Shown: positions 6,873-15,402 of the stretch, in pieces
Position numbering within the stretch: position 1 is the stretch's first letter
Layout: every line of letters begins with the position of its first letter
From: WVWN01 sp964563535
GTDB taxonomy: Bacteria > RBG-13-66-14 > B26-G2 > WVWN01
Assembly (NCBI GenBank): GCA_964563535.1
Contig: CAZLXP010000004.1
Span: 1 to 48,308, forward strand
Length of the DNA stretch: 48,308 nucleotides
Direction of reading: 5' to 3'
Program-made: the position numbers and the translations under genes
Notes under the pieces: generated by a model
What the model was told of the DNA's origin: nothing
Databases searched by the model: none
What the model saw: only the letters and a program-made list of their open reading frames with translations

Positions 6873-7760
6873 TCAGTATAACTCTTTGGCCAACGCGACC
6901 CGCCGGCGCCCCGGCTTCATGCCGAATGAGGCCGCCAACTCGGCCGCGGCCACGTTCTTTTCGGAAACCTCGCACTCGACCTCGGGCGCGCCCCCCTCCC
7001 GCAAGACGTGCAGCGCCCGCTTCAACAACTTGAGCGCCAGGCCGCGGCGGCGCGCCTCGGGCCGCGTGCCGACGTGCTGCATATACGGCTTGCCCTCGCG
7101 GTCGGTCGTGAACAGGAACGCCAACACCCGGTTGCCCTCCACGTACGCCAGCGATGCCCAAGGGCCCCACTGCGACTGCGTGATGAGGGCGTGCAGGTCG
7201 TCCTGCGTGCGCGGCATCTGGGGGAAGCACTCGTTGAAAGCGTCCGTTACTTCGCTCAGCGGCATGTTCACCAGCGGCACGATATGCTCGTCGTCCGGCG
7301 CCTCCATCGGCTCGTCGCCCCGCACCCACGAGACGATCTTCCCGGCCTCCCGCAAACCGAAACCCTTCGCGAACTCGAGGAAACGCGTGTCCTCCTCGGG
7401 CGTCTCGGGCGCGAACAGGCGTTTAAGGCTCCGCGCGCGCGCGTTCGCCTCCCACGCCTCCATCAAAGCTCGCCCGATGCCCAAACCCCGCGCTTCCCGG
7501 TCCACGACGATGAGGCAAATGGTCGCGTTTCCCTCTTCCCGGTAATCATGGAACGCGAGCGCGCCGCGGACCTCCCCCGCCGCCTCCGCCACCGACGAAC
7601 CCTCCCGGCACGCCCGCGGGTGAAGAAACGCCATCCGTTGGAGTTCGAGGCTACTCGCCGGCCAGCCGGGAGGCGCGAACTCCGGTTTGTTGTTTTGCAC
7701 CAACTGCCAAACGACGCGTAGGTCTTTGGGCTCCATGGGCCGGACGACAACGCCTTCCAC
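6873..7760 (-). CDS. Tandem GNAT-domain acetyltransferase
   Basis: 295 residues from GTG (7760), with AGAGGTGG just upstream. Two GNAT folds are visible. The first has the acetyl-CoA loop VVDREARGLGIGRALM (about residues 85-100) and the second has GTRPEARRRGLALKLLKRAL (about 232-252). Both match motif A (R/Q-x-x-G-x-G/A). The first half retains the canonical RGLGIG; the second is RRRGLAL. Tandem GNAT proteins usually have one active and one substrate-binding copy. The substrate is unknown; small amines or protein N-termini are possible. It stands alone, with a promoter-like element upstream and about 120 bp to the SPFH operon. Confidence 0.85.
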   Translation of the reverse strand: MEGVVVRPMEPKDLRVVWQLVQNNKPEFAPPGWPASSLELQRMAFLHPRACREGSSVAEAAGEVRGALAFHDYREEGNATICLIVVDREARGLGIGRALMEAWEANARARSLKRLFAPETPEEDTRFLEFAKGFGLREAGKIVSWVRGDEPMEAPDDEHIVPLVNMPLSEVTDAFNECFPQMPRTQDDLHALITQSQWGPWASLAYVEGNRVLAFLFTTDREGKPYMQHVGTRPEARRRGLALKLLKRALHVLREGGAPEVECEVSEKNVAAAELAASFGMKPGRRRVALAKELY

Positions 7761-7801
7761 AACCCACCTCTTTCCGCATCCGTTCCGTTCGGGACGAATT
7801 T

Positions 7802-7830
7802 AAAATAATATATTCGCCGGGCCGCCGCAA
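7802..7830 (-). promoter_or_regulatory. Possible promoter of the tandem GNAT gene
   Basis: TTGCGG (7830-7825), 17-bp spacer, TATTTT (7807-7802) on the minus strand, 42 bp upstream of the GTG start. Confidence 0.4.
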
Positions 7831-7861
7831 GGATAAACGATATCGAATCGCGGGCCGCCCG

Positions 7862-10267
7862 CTAAGGCCGCGGCGCGGGTTTATACCACGGCGCGCTTAT
7901 CAACGCCTTATCGGAGGTCTGGTAACTATCGCCGTCGCCCGCGCTCGCGACCAGGAACACGACGAAGCGCGCCCCCGCCTGATAAGCCCACCAATCCTCG
8001 ATCGCGGCGTACGGGATACTCAACGCCGTCCCGAAGACGGGGTTGTTAAAATTAGAATACACCTCGCCGGTCCCCGGCGCCGTAAAACGGCTTAGACGGT
8101 CCGCCGGGACGACGAACACGACGTACCCGCCCGCGGCCCCCTCCACCGGTTCCCAGGATACCGTCAACTCGTCGGCCCCGGCCTCGAGCACCAGCGCCGG
8201 CGGCGGCTCGAGTTTATGGACGGCCAACCCCGGCGACTCCGCCGCCGCGACCTGGACGCGGTTGCCGCGGCGGTCCTCGGCCCAGACCGTTACGTCGCCG
8301 CCGGTCAAACGGGACAACTCGTCGCCGAAGTACTCCGTGCTGAAGGTATATATGCCGTCGCCGGCGGCGTCGTCCGGCGGGAGGCCGTCGTCGTTGAGCT
8401 CTACCTCCGCGCCGCTCGGGAGAACGGCCCACACCCGCGCGAGGTCCATATCGCGGTCGCGCGCCGCCGCCGACACCGTGAGGACCCCCCGGGCTTCCGT
8501 CCCCGGGCCGGCGGCGAAGTTATGAAGGCGGGCGTTCGCCGACGACAACAACGGCCCGTACGCCAATTGAATTCCGACGCCGCGGGCCGACGCCGCCGAT
8601 AGGTCGACCGTCGCCGGCGCCGCGCCCTCCGGCTCGCCCTTCCGCCACCGGCCGTCCTCGTCCTCGTCCAATACGGCCGCCACCGCGTACCGGCCCGCCG
8701 CCAGGTTCTTTAAAATATACCGCCCCGATTCGTCCGAGACCGCTATGGCGCTCGGCACTTCCTCGCCCTCGGCCGCGGCCGTGACCAGCGCGCCTTCGGC
8801 CGGCAACATCTCGAACGAAACCGTGCCCTCGATCGTGCGCGCAGGTTTGGGCGGCCCGGTCACAACGAAAGGCAACTCCAAGAAATCGCCCCAATTGCCG
8901 GCGGCGTCGTTGGCGTGGGCGTATAAGACGTGCCTCCCCTTTTTCTTGATGCCCGCCCGGACGAGGTCCAGGACGTAACGTTCGCCCGTCGCCGTCGGGC
9001 TTGTATTCCAGTCGGCGCCGACGGCATAGAGCGCGACCCCCGTGCCGTCGGACCAAACGTCGTCGAAAAAGACCTCGGCGCCGGCCACGGGCGACCCCTC
9101 CGCGTCCGCGAAGGAGACGCGAACGTAGCACGCCGGCTGGCCTCCCGTGGGGTCCGGCGATAAAAGCGCCGCCGTCACGTCGGGGCCTTTTACGTCGGCG
9201 CCGGTGAGCACTACTTCCAAGTTCTCCAACCTTTCGCCGCCGATAAAGGTAGGTAAGGCCGCGGCGCTCCCGGCCGAAAAGCCGTACCCGCCGACTAAGT
9301 CGGCGACGCCGTCGCCGTTCTCGTCCACCGCGGCGACCAAATGATAGGCGGCTTTGGACTCGGAGTTCGGCGGCACGCCCATTATAACGAACTTACCGTC
9401 GCCGTCCGCGCTGGCGCTGCCGGCCACTCGCACGCCTTCCGCCGTCGGGTCGGGCGAGAGCGCCAGCCGGACTTCGACCCCCGCCGGCGAAACGCCTTCC
9501 GCGAGGACGCGCACGCGGCCGGTAATTATCGCCTCTTCCGTATCTTCGATCGTAAGGAACGAGAACCGGTTTTCGCGATAGAGGAGATTGCCGGCCAGGT
9601 CCGCGGCGGAATCTTTGACGACGACCGTATACCGCGTGGCGTAGTCGAGCCGGCGCGCCGGCCTGAAGCGGAGGCGGTGCCCCTCGAAGCCGCCTTCGCC
9701 GTATACCTCTTCGTTCAAGTCGTCGTATAACGCTATGACGTTCGCGACGTCGGCCTCCGGAGCCATAACGTCGGTGAACTCGACCAGGATCTCGGGAAAA
9801 AGGCCTACTTGTTCGGCGCCGTCCGCGGGGAAGGTCGCCGCCACCGCGGGCGGCTTTTCGTCTTTCCTCTTCGACCCTTTGAAAACTTTGCTGTTGTCGC
9901 GCTCGATGCGGTTGCCGCCGGAGGCGTCGGCGACGTTTCGCGCGACGAGCGCGTACCTCGCGCCCGCCTCCTGGCCGGCCGTAACGAGCGTGACCAGATC
10001 GGGCCGCGCTACCACCGCGGCCTCTACCTCCAACACCCCGCCCGCCGCGTCCGCCACGGCATAGTTCTCGACCTTGCGGACGGTCGTCTCGTCCATCGCC
10101 TCGGAGAATAAGACGTCGACGTGATTGCCGTCCACGGTTTCGACTTTTTTAAGTCGCGGCGGCTCGTCGTCTTCTACGCGCTCGCGCCCCGGCGGAACGC
10201 CTACGCGCGCGCATTCGACCAGGAGGTACGCCGAAAAAACCGCGGCGACGTATCGGTAACGTTTCAT
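7862..10267 (-). CDS. Large multi-domain lipoprotein with Ig-like (Big_5) and carboxypeptidase-regulatory-like domains
   Basis: 801 residues from ATG 10267. That start lies in an ATGA overlap with the mutM stop and directly precedes a lipoprotein signal (MKRYRYVAAVFSAYLLVEC, lipobox LVEC); an upstream in-frame extension over mutM is not coding. Two Ig-like units follow: one around residues 40-140 (KVETVDGNHVDVLFSEAMDE) and a Big_5 type around 150-255 (FPADGAEQVGLFPEILVEF). A TGRVRV-initiated and a TIEGTVSF-initiated carboxypeptidase-regulatory-like domain come next, with a fibronectin-III-like segment near the end (ELTVSWEPVEGAAGGYVVFV). It is probably an outer-membrane or periplasmic lipoprotein with adhesive or structural function, and the last gene of the lpt-pyr-mutM operon. 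Confidence 0.85.
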   Translation of the reverse strand: MKRYRYVAAVFSAYLLVECARVGVPPGRERVEDDEPPRLKKVETVDGNHVDVLFSEAMDETTVRKVENYAVADAAGGVLEVEAAVVARPDLVTLVTAGQEAGARYALVARNVADASGGNRIERDNSKVFKGSKRKDEKPPAVAATFPADGAEQVGLFPEILVEFTDVMAPEADVANVIALYDDLNEEVYGEGGFEGHRLRFRPARRLDYATRYTVVVKDSAADLAGNLLYRENRFSFLTIEDTEEAIITGRVRVLAEGVSPAGVEVRLALSPDPTAEGVRVAGSASADGDGKFVIMGVPPNSESKAAYHLVAAVDENGDGVADLVGGYGFSAGSAAALPTFIGGERLENLEVVLTGADVKGPDVTAALLSPDPTGGQPACYVRVSFADAEGSPVAGAEVFFDDVWSDGTGVALYAVGADWNTSPTATGERYVLDLVRAGIKKKGRHVLYAHANDAAGNWGDFLELPFVVTGPPKPARTIEGTVSFEMLPAEGALVTAAAEGEEVPSAIAVSDESGRYILKNLAAGRYAVAAVLDEDEDGRWRKGEPEGAAPATVDLSAASARGVGIQLAYGPLLSSANARLHNFAAGPGTEARGVLTVSAAARDRDMDLARVWAVLPSGAEVELNDDGLPPDDAAGDGIYTFSTEYFGDELSRLTGGDVTVWAEDRRGNRVQVAAAESPGLAVHKLEPPPALVLEAGADELTVSWEPVEGAAGGYVVFVVPADRLSRFTAPGTGEVYSNFNNPVFGTALSIPYAAIEDWWAYQAGARFVVFLVASAGDGDSYQTSDKALISAPWYKPAPRP

Positions 10268-11100
10268 ATCGCATCCGGTTCCGGTTGGCACCGCGGGCAG
10301 TAATACGTGCTCCGGCCGGGCGGCCACGATACGCGTTGGACGACGGTGCCGCACCTCAAACAGCGCTCCCCCTCCCGACCGTAAACGGCTAGGAAGTTGC
10401 CGAAATCGCCGCTCGCGCCCGTCGGCGTTACGTAGTCGCGGAAGCTGGTCCCGCAAGCCTTTATCGCCTTGCGGAGGACCGTCTTCAGAGCGCGATGCAC
10501 GCCGCGTAATTGTTCGCCCGAGAGGTCCGAGGCTCGCGCCCGGGGGTGAACGCCCGCCCGGTGGAGGATTTCGTCGGCGTAGATGTTGCCGACGCCCGCG
10601 ATTACCTTTTGGTTCAACAGCAGCGGCTTAAAAGCGCCGCGGCGACGCCCAAGCCGCGCGCGGAATTCGCCCCAGGAGATTTCAAGGGCATCGGGGCCCA
10701 GGCGCCCGTCGCACCAGTTCGCGACCGCCGCCGTCGACGCGAGCATCGTCGTCGCGACGCGCCCGGGCGTAAGGCGGCCGAGCCGCCGCGGGTCCACGTA
10801 GAGTATATCCACCCCTTCGAATTTGAAAATGACGTGGGTGTGCTTCGGCCGCGGCCCGCCGCCGTGACGGCGAAGCTGGCCGCTCATCCCCAGCGACACT
10901 AACAGCGTCGTCCCGTCGTCGAAGCGGACGAGGACCTTCTTGCCCCGGCGGCCTACGGCGGATACGCGGGCGCCGACGGGATACTTAGCCGAGCGCTCGC
11001 AAATACCCTTCGTCAAGCACCGCGCGCCGAGGAGACGCCGGCCCCGTATTAGGGTGTCGAGGCCCCGGGCGATGGTCTCGGCTTCGGGGAGCTCGGGCAT
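10264..11100 (-). CDS. mutM: Formamidopyrimidine-DNA glycosylase (MutM/Fpg)
   Basis: 278 residues. This base-excision repair enzyme removes 8-oxoguanine and formamidopyrimidines and cuts the AP site by beta,delta-elimination. The N-terminus MPELPEAETIARGL carries the catalytic Pro2 and Glu3; the conserved lysine loop is GRRGKKVLVRF (K54/K55). The helix-two-turn-helix is LLLNQKVIAGVGNIYADEIL, and the C-terminal zinc finger has Cys247, 250, 268 and 271. All key residues are present, so it should be active. Its ATG overlaps the pyrD stop (TAATG) and its own stop overlaps the lipoprotein start (ATGA), placing it firmly inside the operon. Confidence 0.97.
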   Translation of the reverse strand: MPELPEAETIARGLDTLIRGRRLLGARCLTKGICERSAKYPVGARVSAVGRRGKKVLVRFDDGTTLLVSLGMSGQLRRHGGGPRPKHTHVIFKFEGVDILYVDPRRLGRLTPGRVATTMLASTAAVANWCDGRLGPDALEISWGEFRARLGRRRGAFKPLLLNQKVIAGVGNIYADEILHRAGVHPRARASDLSGEQLRGVHRALKTVLRKAIKACGTSFRDYVTPTGASGDFGNFLAVYGREGERCLRCGTVVQRVSWPPGRSTYYCPRCQPEPDAI

Positions 11101-12023
11101 TACTTCCTGTCTCCCCGCAACTTACCGACGAGGAAACTCAAACCGTCGAACATCTCGCGTTCCATATACGCGGCGAGGCCGGCGACGATCTCGGCCGGCG
11201 CCGCCGGGTTGTCGAATAACGCCGTCCCTACCTGGACGGCCCGGGCCCCGGCGAGGATATACGCCGCGGCCGCTCGCCACCCGTCGACGCCCCCGGACGC
11301 AATTACGTCGGCGCCGGTGGCCTTATAAACAAGATGGACCAACCGCAAGGTAATGGGTCTGACCGCCGGGCCCGAGAGGCCGCCGTAAACGTTGCCCAGC
11401 ACGGCGCGCCGCGCGTCCACGTCCACCGCCATCGCCGGGACGGTGTTGGCGACGGTCAACGCGTCCGCCCCGGCGTCGAGCGCGGCTTTCGCGACCGCGA
11501 CGACGTTGGTTACCACGGGCGCGAGCTTTACCCACAAAGGCTTCGTCGTGACCTCGCGGCAATCGCCGACTAAACGGCGAAGGCCCTTTACGTCGGCGCA
11601 GAAGGACATCCCGCGGGCGCGCACGTTCGGACAAGATACGTTCAACTCTACCGCGTCAAGGCGCCTTTCGGCGGCCAGCGCCGCGCAAACGTCGCGGTAT
11701 TCATATCGATTTTTGCCGACCACGTTCGCGACGACTTTACACGGGAGACGCTCGAGCCTCGGCAATTTTTCGCGGACGAAGACGTCCAGGCCGACGTTCT
11801 CCAACCCAATGGCGTTAATTACGCCGGCGGGCGCCTCCGCGATGCGCGGCGGCGCGTTGCCCGGCCACGGCTCGAGCGAAACGCCCTTCAGGACCACCGC
11901 CCCTACGGCGTCGAGGTCCACCAGTTCGAGCCATTCGTCGCCGTAGCCGGCGCAGCCGGAGGCAACGATGACGGGCGTCCCGAGCTCGACGCCGCCGGCC
12001 TTGATGTTCATATCCGCGGTCAT
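11100..12023 (-). CDS. pyrD: Dihydroorotate dehydrogenase B, catalytic subunit (class 1B)
   Basis: 307 residues from ATG 12023, which overlaps the pyrK stop in ATGA; the longer in-frame extension upstream overlaps pyrK and is rejected. It is an FMN TIM-barrel that oxidises dihydroorotate to orotate in pyrimidine synthesis. Motifs: ASGCAGYG near the N-terminus, GVINAIGLENVGLD, the active-site LNVSCPNV with catalytic Cys131 (Cys marks class 1), and the FMN phosphate site (IASGGVDGW, AGARAVQVGTALF). Pairing with PyrK identifies the NAD-dependent class 1B heterotetramer. It acts in the cytoplasm. Confidence 0.97.
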   Translation of the reverse strand: MTADMNIKAGGVELGTPVIVASGCAGYGDEWLELVDLDAVGAVVLKGVSLEPWPGNAPPRIAEAPAGVINAIGLENVGLDVFVREKLPRLERLPCKVVANVVGKNRYEYRDVCAALAAERRLDAVELNVSCPNVRARGMSFCADVKGLRRLVGDCREVTTKPLWVKLAPVVTNVVAVAKAALDAGADALTVANTVPAMAVDVDARRAVLGNVYGGLSGPAVRPITLRLVHLVYKATGADVIASGGVDGWRAAAAYILAGARAVQVGTALFDNPAAPAEIVAGLAAYMEREMFDGLSFLVGKLRGDRK

Positions 12024-12844
12024 ATTTCGCCTCCGAGGCGTTCCCAATCTACGACCGCGGCGTCCAGCAGCGGGCCCTCCTCGCACGCGGCGACGTAGGA
12101 ACCGGCGGGCTCGCGCGCGGGGACGGCGCAAGAACGGCAGGCGCCGACGCCGCACGCCATCCTCTCCTCCATCAAGACGTACCACTGCGCTTCGTCGCCG
12201 AGCGCCCTGCGGAGCGCCGCGTACATCGCCCGGGGGCCGCAAGCTATCAACGCCTTCGGGTACGGAGGGAGTTTCTCTTCCAACGCGGCGTAAAGCAACT
12301 TAGTCTCGGCGGAGAGGATTCCGGGCACGTATTCGGTTACCAAACCCTTGTGGCCCCTCGAGCCGTCCTCGGTCACGAAGGTAGCGTCGATTCCCAGCTC
12401 GGCCGATTTGGGTCCGGCGTACAATTGGGCCGCGGTCCGCGCCCCGTATAAAAGGTCGGCCTTGCGTCCCGAACGCGCCGCTTCGGCCAGAGCGAAGAAT
12501 AAACCGGCGAGGCCTATCCCGCCGGCGACGAAGAGCGCCCCTTCCGGAGCTTCGAACCGGCGGCCGAAAGGACCCGTAAGGTCGCAACCCTCGCCGGCGC
12601 TCAGACAACAAAGCCTGGTCGTCCCTTCGCCCACGGGCCTTATCAACAACTCGACGTCGTCGCCGGCGACGTCGAAAACCGAGAGCGGCCGCCGAAGCAT
12701 AAAGCCGCCGGCCGGCACTTTGGCCAGGACGAATTGAAAGGGCCTGGCGGCCGCGGCCACGCCCGGCGCGCGGAGGCGGAGGAGGCGCGCGTCGCCGTCG
12801 GCGCCGTTGGCCATCACGGTCGCGATTTCACGCAGGTACGTCAT
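12020..12844 (-). CDS. pyrK: Dihydroorotate dehydrogenase electron-transfer subunit PyrK
   Basis: 274 residues. A ferredoxin-reductase-like protein that passes electrons from PyrD FMN through its [2Fe-2S] cluster and FAD to NAD. The FAD-binding RRPLSVFD is at residues 51-58, the NAD-site glycine stretch VAGGIGLAGLFFAL at ~107-120, and the cluster Cys residues are 231, 236, 239 and 254 (CGVGACRSC and later AAC). All ligands are intact. It lies 3 bp after the lptG stop and overlaps pyrD by 4 bp, so pyrK-pyrD stoichiometry is likely set by translational coupling. Confidence 0.96.
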   Translation of the reverse strand: MTYLREIATVMANGADGDARLLRLRAPGVAAAARPFQFVLAKVPAGGFMLRRPLSVFDVAGDDVELLIRPVGEGTTRLCCLSAGEGCDLTGPFGRRFEAPEGALFVAGGIGLAGLFFALAEAARSGRKADLLYGARTAAQLYAGPKSAELGIDATFVTEDGSRGHKGLVTEYVPGILSAETKLLYAALEEKLPPYPKALIACGPRAMYAALRRALGDEAQWYVLMEERMACGVGACRSCAVPAREPAGSYVAACEEGPLLDAAVVDWERLGGEI

Positions 12845-12847
12845 ACG

Positions 12848-13939
12848 TCACGTCCGGGCACGGTAGAGCATCCCCAAACCTATAAGGCCGAATACCGCGT
12901 CCGGGAGGAACGCCGCGAATACCGGCGGCAGCGTCCCGTCCTGGCCGAAGGCGCGGCCCACCGCCAGCGCCCCCCACAGCATAAAGCCGAGTAGAATCGC
13001 GAGGCCGAAGCCGTAGGCCAGGCCGGACCGATGGCTCTGGAGGGCGAGCGGCGCGCCGAGGAATATAACGATGAAGTTCGCCAAAGGTACCGAGACCTTC
13101 AAGTAAAGTTCGACCCGCTCCTTGGTGGCGTCGACGCCCGACGACTCCAGATTGGAGATGTAGGCGGTGAGTTCCTTGAACTTCATAGTCTCCGGGCTTT
13201 TCTCTTCGCGCATGAAGTCGGTGGGCGTCTCCGGCACGTCGAAATATTCCTTGTCGAAGTAGGACACCGAAATATCGCCCGAGCTCCGGAAGGTGCGCAC
13301 CGAGCCGTCGCGGAATTGCCACCGGTCGCCCCGCCAAACCGCCTCCCGGGCGACGATAAGGCGGCGCACTTCTCCCGCCTCGGACTTTTCGATGACGCGC
13401 ACGTCGCGCATCTGGTTGCGAATGCCGTCGAAGACGCGGATGTAATAGAAACGCCCCTCCCGGCCCCGATAGGCGAGGTTGACGCGGCGGATGGTCTTCA
13501 ATAACGGCAGCCTTTTAATGTAAACGGTGTCGATCTCTTCTTTGCGGGCGTCGGCGTACGGAACCACCGTCTCGCCGAAGGCGAAGACGCCGGCGCTAAT
13601 AGCCAGGCCCAGGACGATGACGGGAAATATTATCCGCCGCAAGCTGAGGCCGGCGGCGGTCATGGCCGTGATTTCCAGGTTCCGCGACAGCGCCCCCAGC
13701 GAAAACAACACCCCCAAAAGGACCGCGATGGGGTTCATCCACTTGACGATATACGGGACCATGAAGAGGTAATACTTGATTATGACGGTCAACGCGACGT
13801 CGTACTCCAGAAACTTCGAAACCTTTTCGAAAAGGTTGACGACGAGAAAGATCACGATGAAGGCGAGCAACGCGGCCAGCCACATCCGAAAAAATTCGGC
13901 CGACAGGTAGCGGTCGAGGATGCGCGGGCCTATTTTCAT
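12848..13939 (-). CDS. lptG: LPS export ABC permease LptG (YjgP/YjgQ family)
   Basis: 363 residues from ATG 13939, which overlaps the lptF stop in ATGA; upstream in-frame sequence lies over lptF and is not coding. The topology is typical of the YjgP/YjgQ family: N-terminal membrane helices (residues ~15-120, with AALLAFIVIFLVVNLFEKVS and LGVLFSLGALSRNLEITAMT), a periplasmic jelly-roll (~130-265) and C-terminal helices. With LptF and LptB (not in the window) it extracts lipopolysaccharide from the inner membrane. The LptF/LptG assignment follows gene order; the paralogues are hard to separate by eye. Confidence 0.88.
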   Translation of the reverse strand: MKIGPRILDRYLSAEFFRMWLAALLAFIVIFLVVNLFEKVSKFLEYDVALTVIIKYYLFMVPYIVKWMNPIAVLLGVLFSLGALSRNLEITAMTAAGLSLRRIIFPVIVLGLAISAGVFAFGETVVPYADARKEEIDTVYIKRLPLLKTIRRVNLAYRGREGRFYYIRVFDGIRNQMRDVRVIEKSEAGEVRRLIVAREAVWRGDRWQFRDGSVRTFRSSGDISVSYFDKEYFDVPETPTDFMREEKSPETMKFKELTAYISNLESSGVDATKERVELYLKVSVPLANFIVIFLGAPLALQSHRSGLAYGFGLAILLGFMLWGALAVGRAFGQDGTLPPVFAAFLPDAVFGLIGLGMLYRART

Positions 13940-15243
13940 CGCCCGCCTCCGGCCGCCGAGCGGGCCTCTTCCTCCCGGGCCCAACGCGGCCGTCGCTTTT
14001 TCAAAATCGTCCTGACCACGGGCCACCGCCGGACGTCGAGGTATTGCAACGCCCCAAAAGATACCACGCCGCGCACCGCGCGCACCAAGAGCCACGCGCC
14101 GAACGCCGTAAGCAGAATGTTGGGGAGCCACATCGCGAGGAAGGGCGGCATCATGCCGCGGTCGCCGAAGGCCTCGCCCGCCAGTAGCATTATGTAGTAT
14201 ACCAGGAAGAAGCCGATGGAGAAGCTGAAGCCGGCGCCCTTGCCGCCCCGCCGGATGATAACGCCCATCGGCGCCCCCACCAGAATGAGCGCCGCGCACG
14301 CGAACGGGATGGCGCTCTTCTTGTAGATTTCGACCAGGTACTCGTCCTTGCGCCGCTCGAGCAATTCTATTTGCTGCAGCTGATACTTCTCCTCGATGAA
14401 CGTCGCCGTCCCCTCCGCGCGCGTCATCGCGATCCCCTCGCCGAGTTTTTTGACCGCGGCGCGCATCTCAGCCGTGGTCATCTCCCGGTCGCCCTTGGCG
14501 GCGTGGGCGGTCCGGACGAGCTCCGACTCGAACTCGAGGTTGACCCGCTGTTTGTCGAAGCGCAGCCGCCGGTACATATCCGGGTTGTCGGGCGAGACTT
14601 CGTGCATCTCGCCGTCGAAAAGCTCCAGGACGACGAGGCCGCGGACGTCGGGGGAGACGACGCGGCCGCGGTCGGCGACGATCGTGCTTTTCAGCCGGCC
14701 CCCCTCCATCTGGAAAATAGTCACGTTGCGCATCTCTCCCGTCCGGTCGTCCATCTGGCCGATGTACAGCTCGTAACCCGGAAAATCCTGAATGAAAACG
14801 CGCTCCTTAAGTTCGAGGTCCGGCCGCTTCATGCCGATGGAGAGCATGAGGTCCTTGAAGCGAAGGTTGGAGGCCGGGACGACGCGGTCGATGAAAAAGT
14901 ACATCCCGACGGCCATGGCCAGGCCGACGGCGAGTACCGGCCAAATCAACCGGTATAGACTCACGCCGGCGCTCTTAAGGGCCGTGATCTCGTTGTCCGA
15001 AGACAGGCGGCCGAAGGCCATCAACGACGCCACCATCACCGCCATCGGGACCGTCATCGCCAACAGCGACGGCATAAAGTACGAGAAGAGTTCCCCCACC
15101 GTAAGGACGCCCACGCCCTTGGAGATGATGAGCTCCATCATCTTAAAGATGCGGGCGAGGAGCAAAACGAGCGTCGCGGTGAAGACGGCGAAAACGAACG
15201 GCCCAACGTGTTCGACCAGAACGTATCGATGCAAAATTTTCAT
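13936..15243 (-). CDS. lptF: LPS export ABC permease LptF (YjgP/YjgQ family)
   Basis: 435 residues. It opens MKILHRYVLVEHVGPFVFAV and contains the family hallmark FGRLSSDNEITALKSAGVSL after the second helix. A periplasmic beta-jelly-roll follows (~residues 135-250), then three C-terminal helices (FACAALILVGAPMGVIIRRG and following). It is about 60-70 residues longer than LptG, mainly from a helical insertion (TTAEMRAAVKKLGEGIAMTR) and a basic C-terminal tail. It is the first gene of a six-gene operon (lptF-lptG-pyrK-pyrD-mutM-lipoprotein), with ATGA, 3-bp, ATGA, TAATG and ATGA junctions. It implies an LPS-bearing outer membrane. Confidence 0.9.
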   Translation of the reverse strand: MKILHRYVLVEHVGPFVFAVFTATLVLLLARIFKMMELIISKGVGVLTVGELFSYFMPSLLAMTVPMAVMVASLMAFGRLSSDNEITALKSAGVSLYRLIWPVLAVGLAMAVGMYFFIDRVVPASNLRFKDLMLSIGMKRPDLELKERVFIQDFPGYELYIGQMDDRTGEMRNVTIFQMEGGRLKSTIVADRGRVVSPDVRGLVVLELFDGEMHEVSPDNPDMYRRLRFDKQRVNLEFESELVRTAHAAKGDREMTTAEMRAAVKKLGEGIAMTRAEGTATFIEEKYQLQQIELLERRKDEYLVEIYKKSAIPFACAALILVGAPMGVIIRRGGKGAGFSFSIGFFLVYYIMLLAGEAFGDRGMMPPFLAMWLPNILLTAFGAWLLVRAVRGVVSFGALQYLDVRRWPVVRTILKKRRPRWAREEEARSAAGGGR

Positions 15244-15263
15244 ATCCGGCGCCTAATCGCCGA

Positions 15264-15292
15264 AGTATACAATAAACCCGCGACCCGGTAAA
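15264..15292 (-). promoter_or_regulatory. Possible promoter of the lptF operon
   Basis: TTTACC (15292-15287), 17-bp spacer and TATACT (15269-15264) on the minus strand, about 20 bp before the lptF ATG. The -10 is good and the -35 weak. Confidence 0.4.
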
Positions 15293-15402
15293 GGTCAAAG
15301 GCCGCGGCCCGACGTTACATTTTATCTTATGCGGGTTAAAAGCCGTTCAGATACGGAGTGCGGTCGCGTACCGGCTCGAGACGGCATCGCTCGAGGTAAT
15401 AT

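Noticed and set aside
12024..12242. N-terminal extension of pyrD to 12242
   Set aside because: It overlaps pyrK on the same strand and gives an Arg-rich non-homologous sequence; the ATG at 12023 in the ATGA overlap fits the family start.
13940..14299. N-terminal extension of lptG to 14299
   Set aside because: It lies over lptF in another frame and shows no membrane helix or homology; the ATG at 13939 matches the family start.
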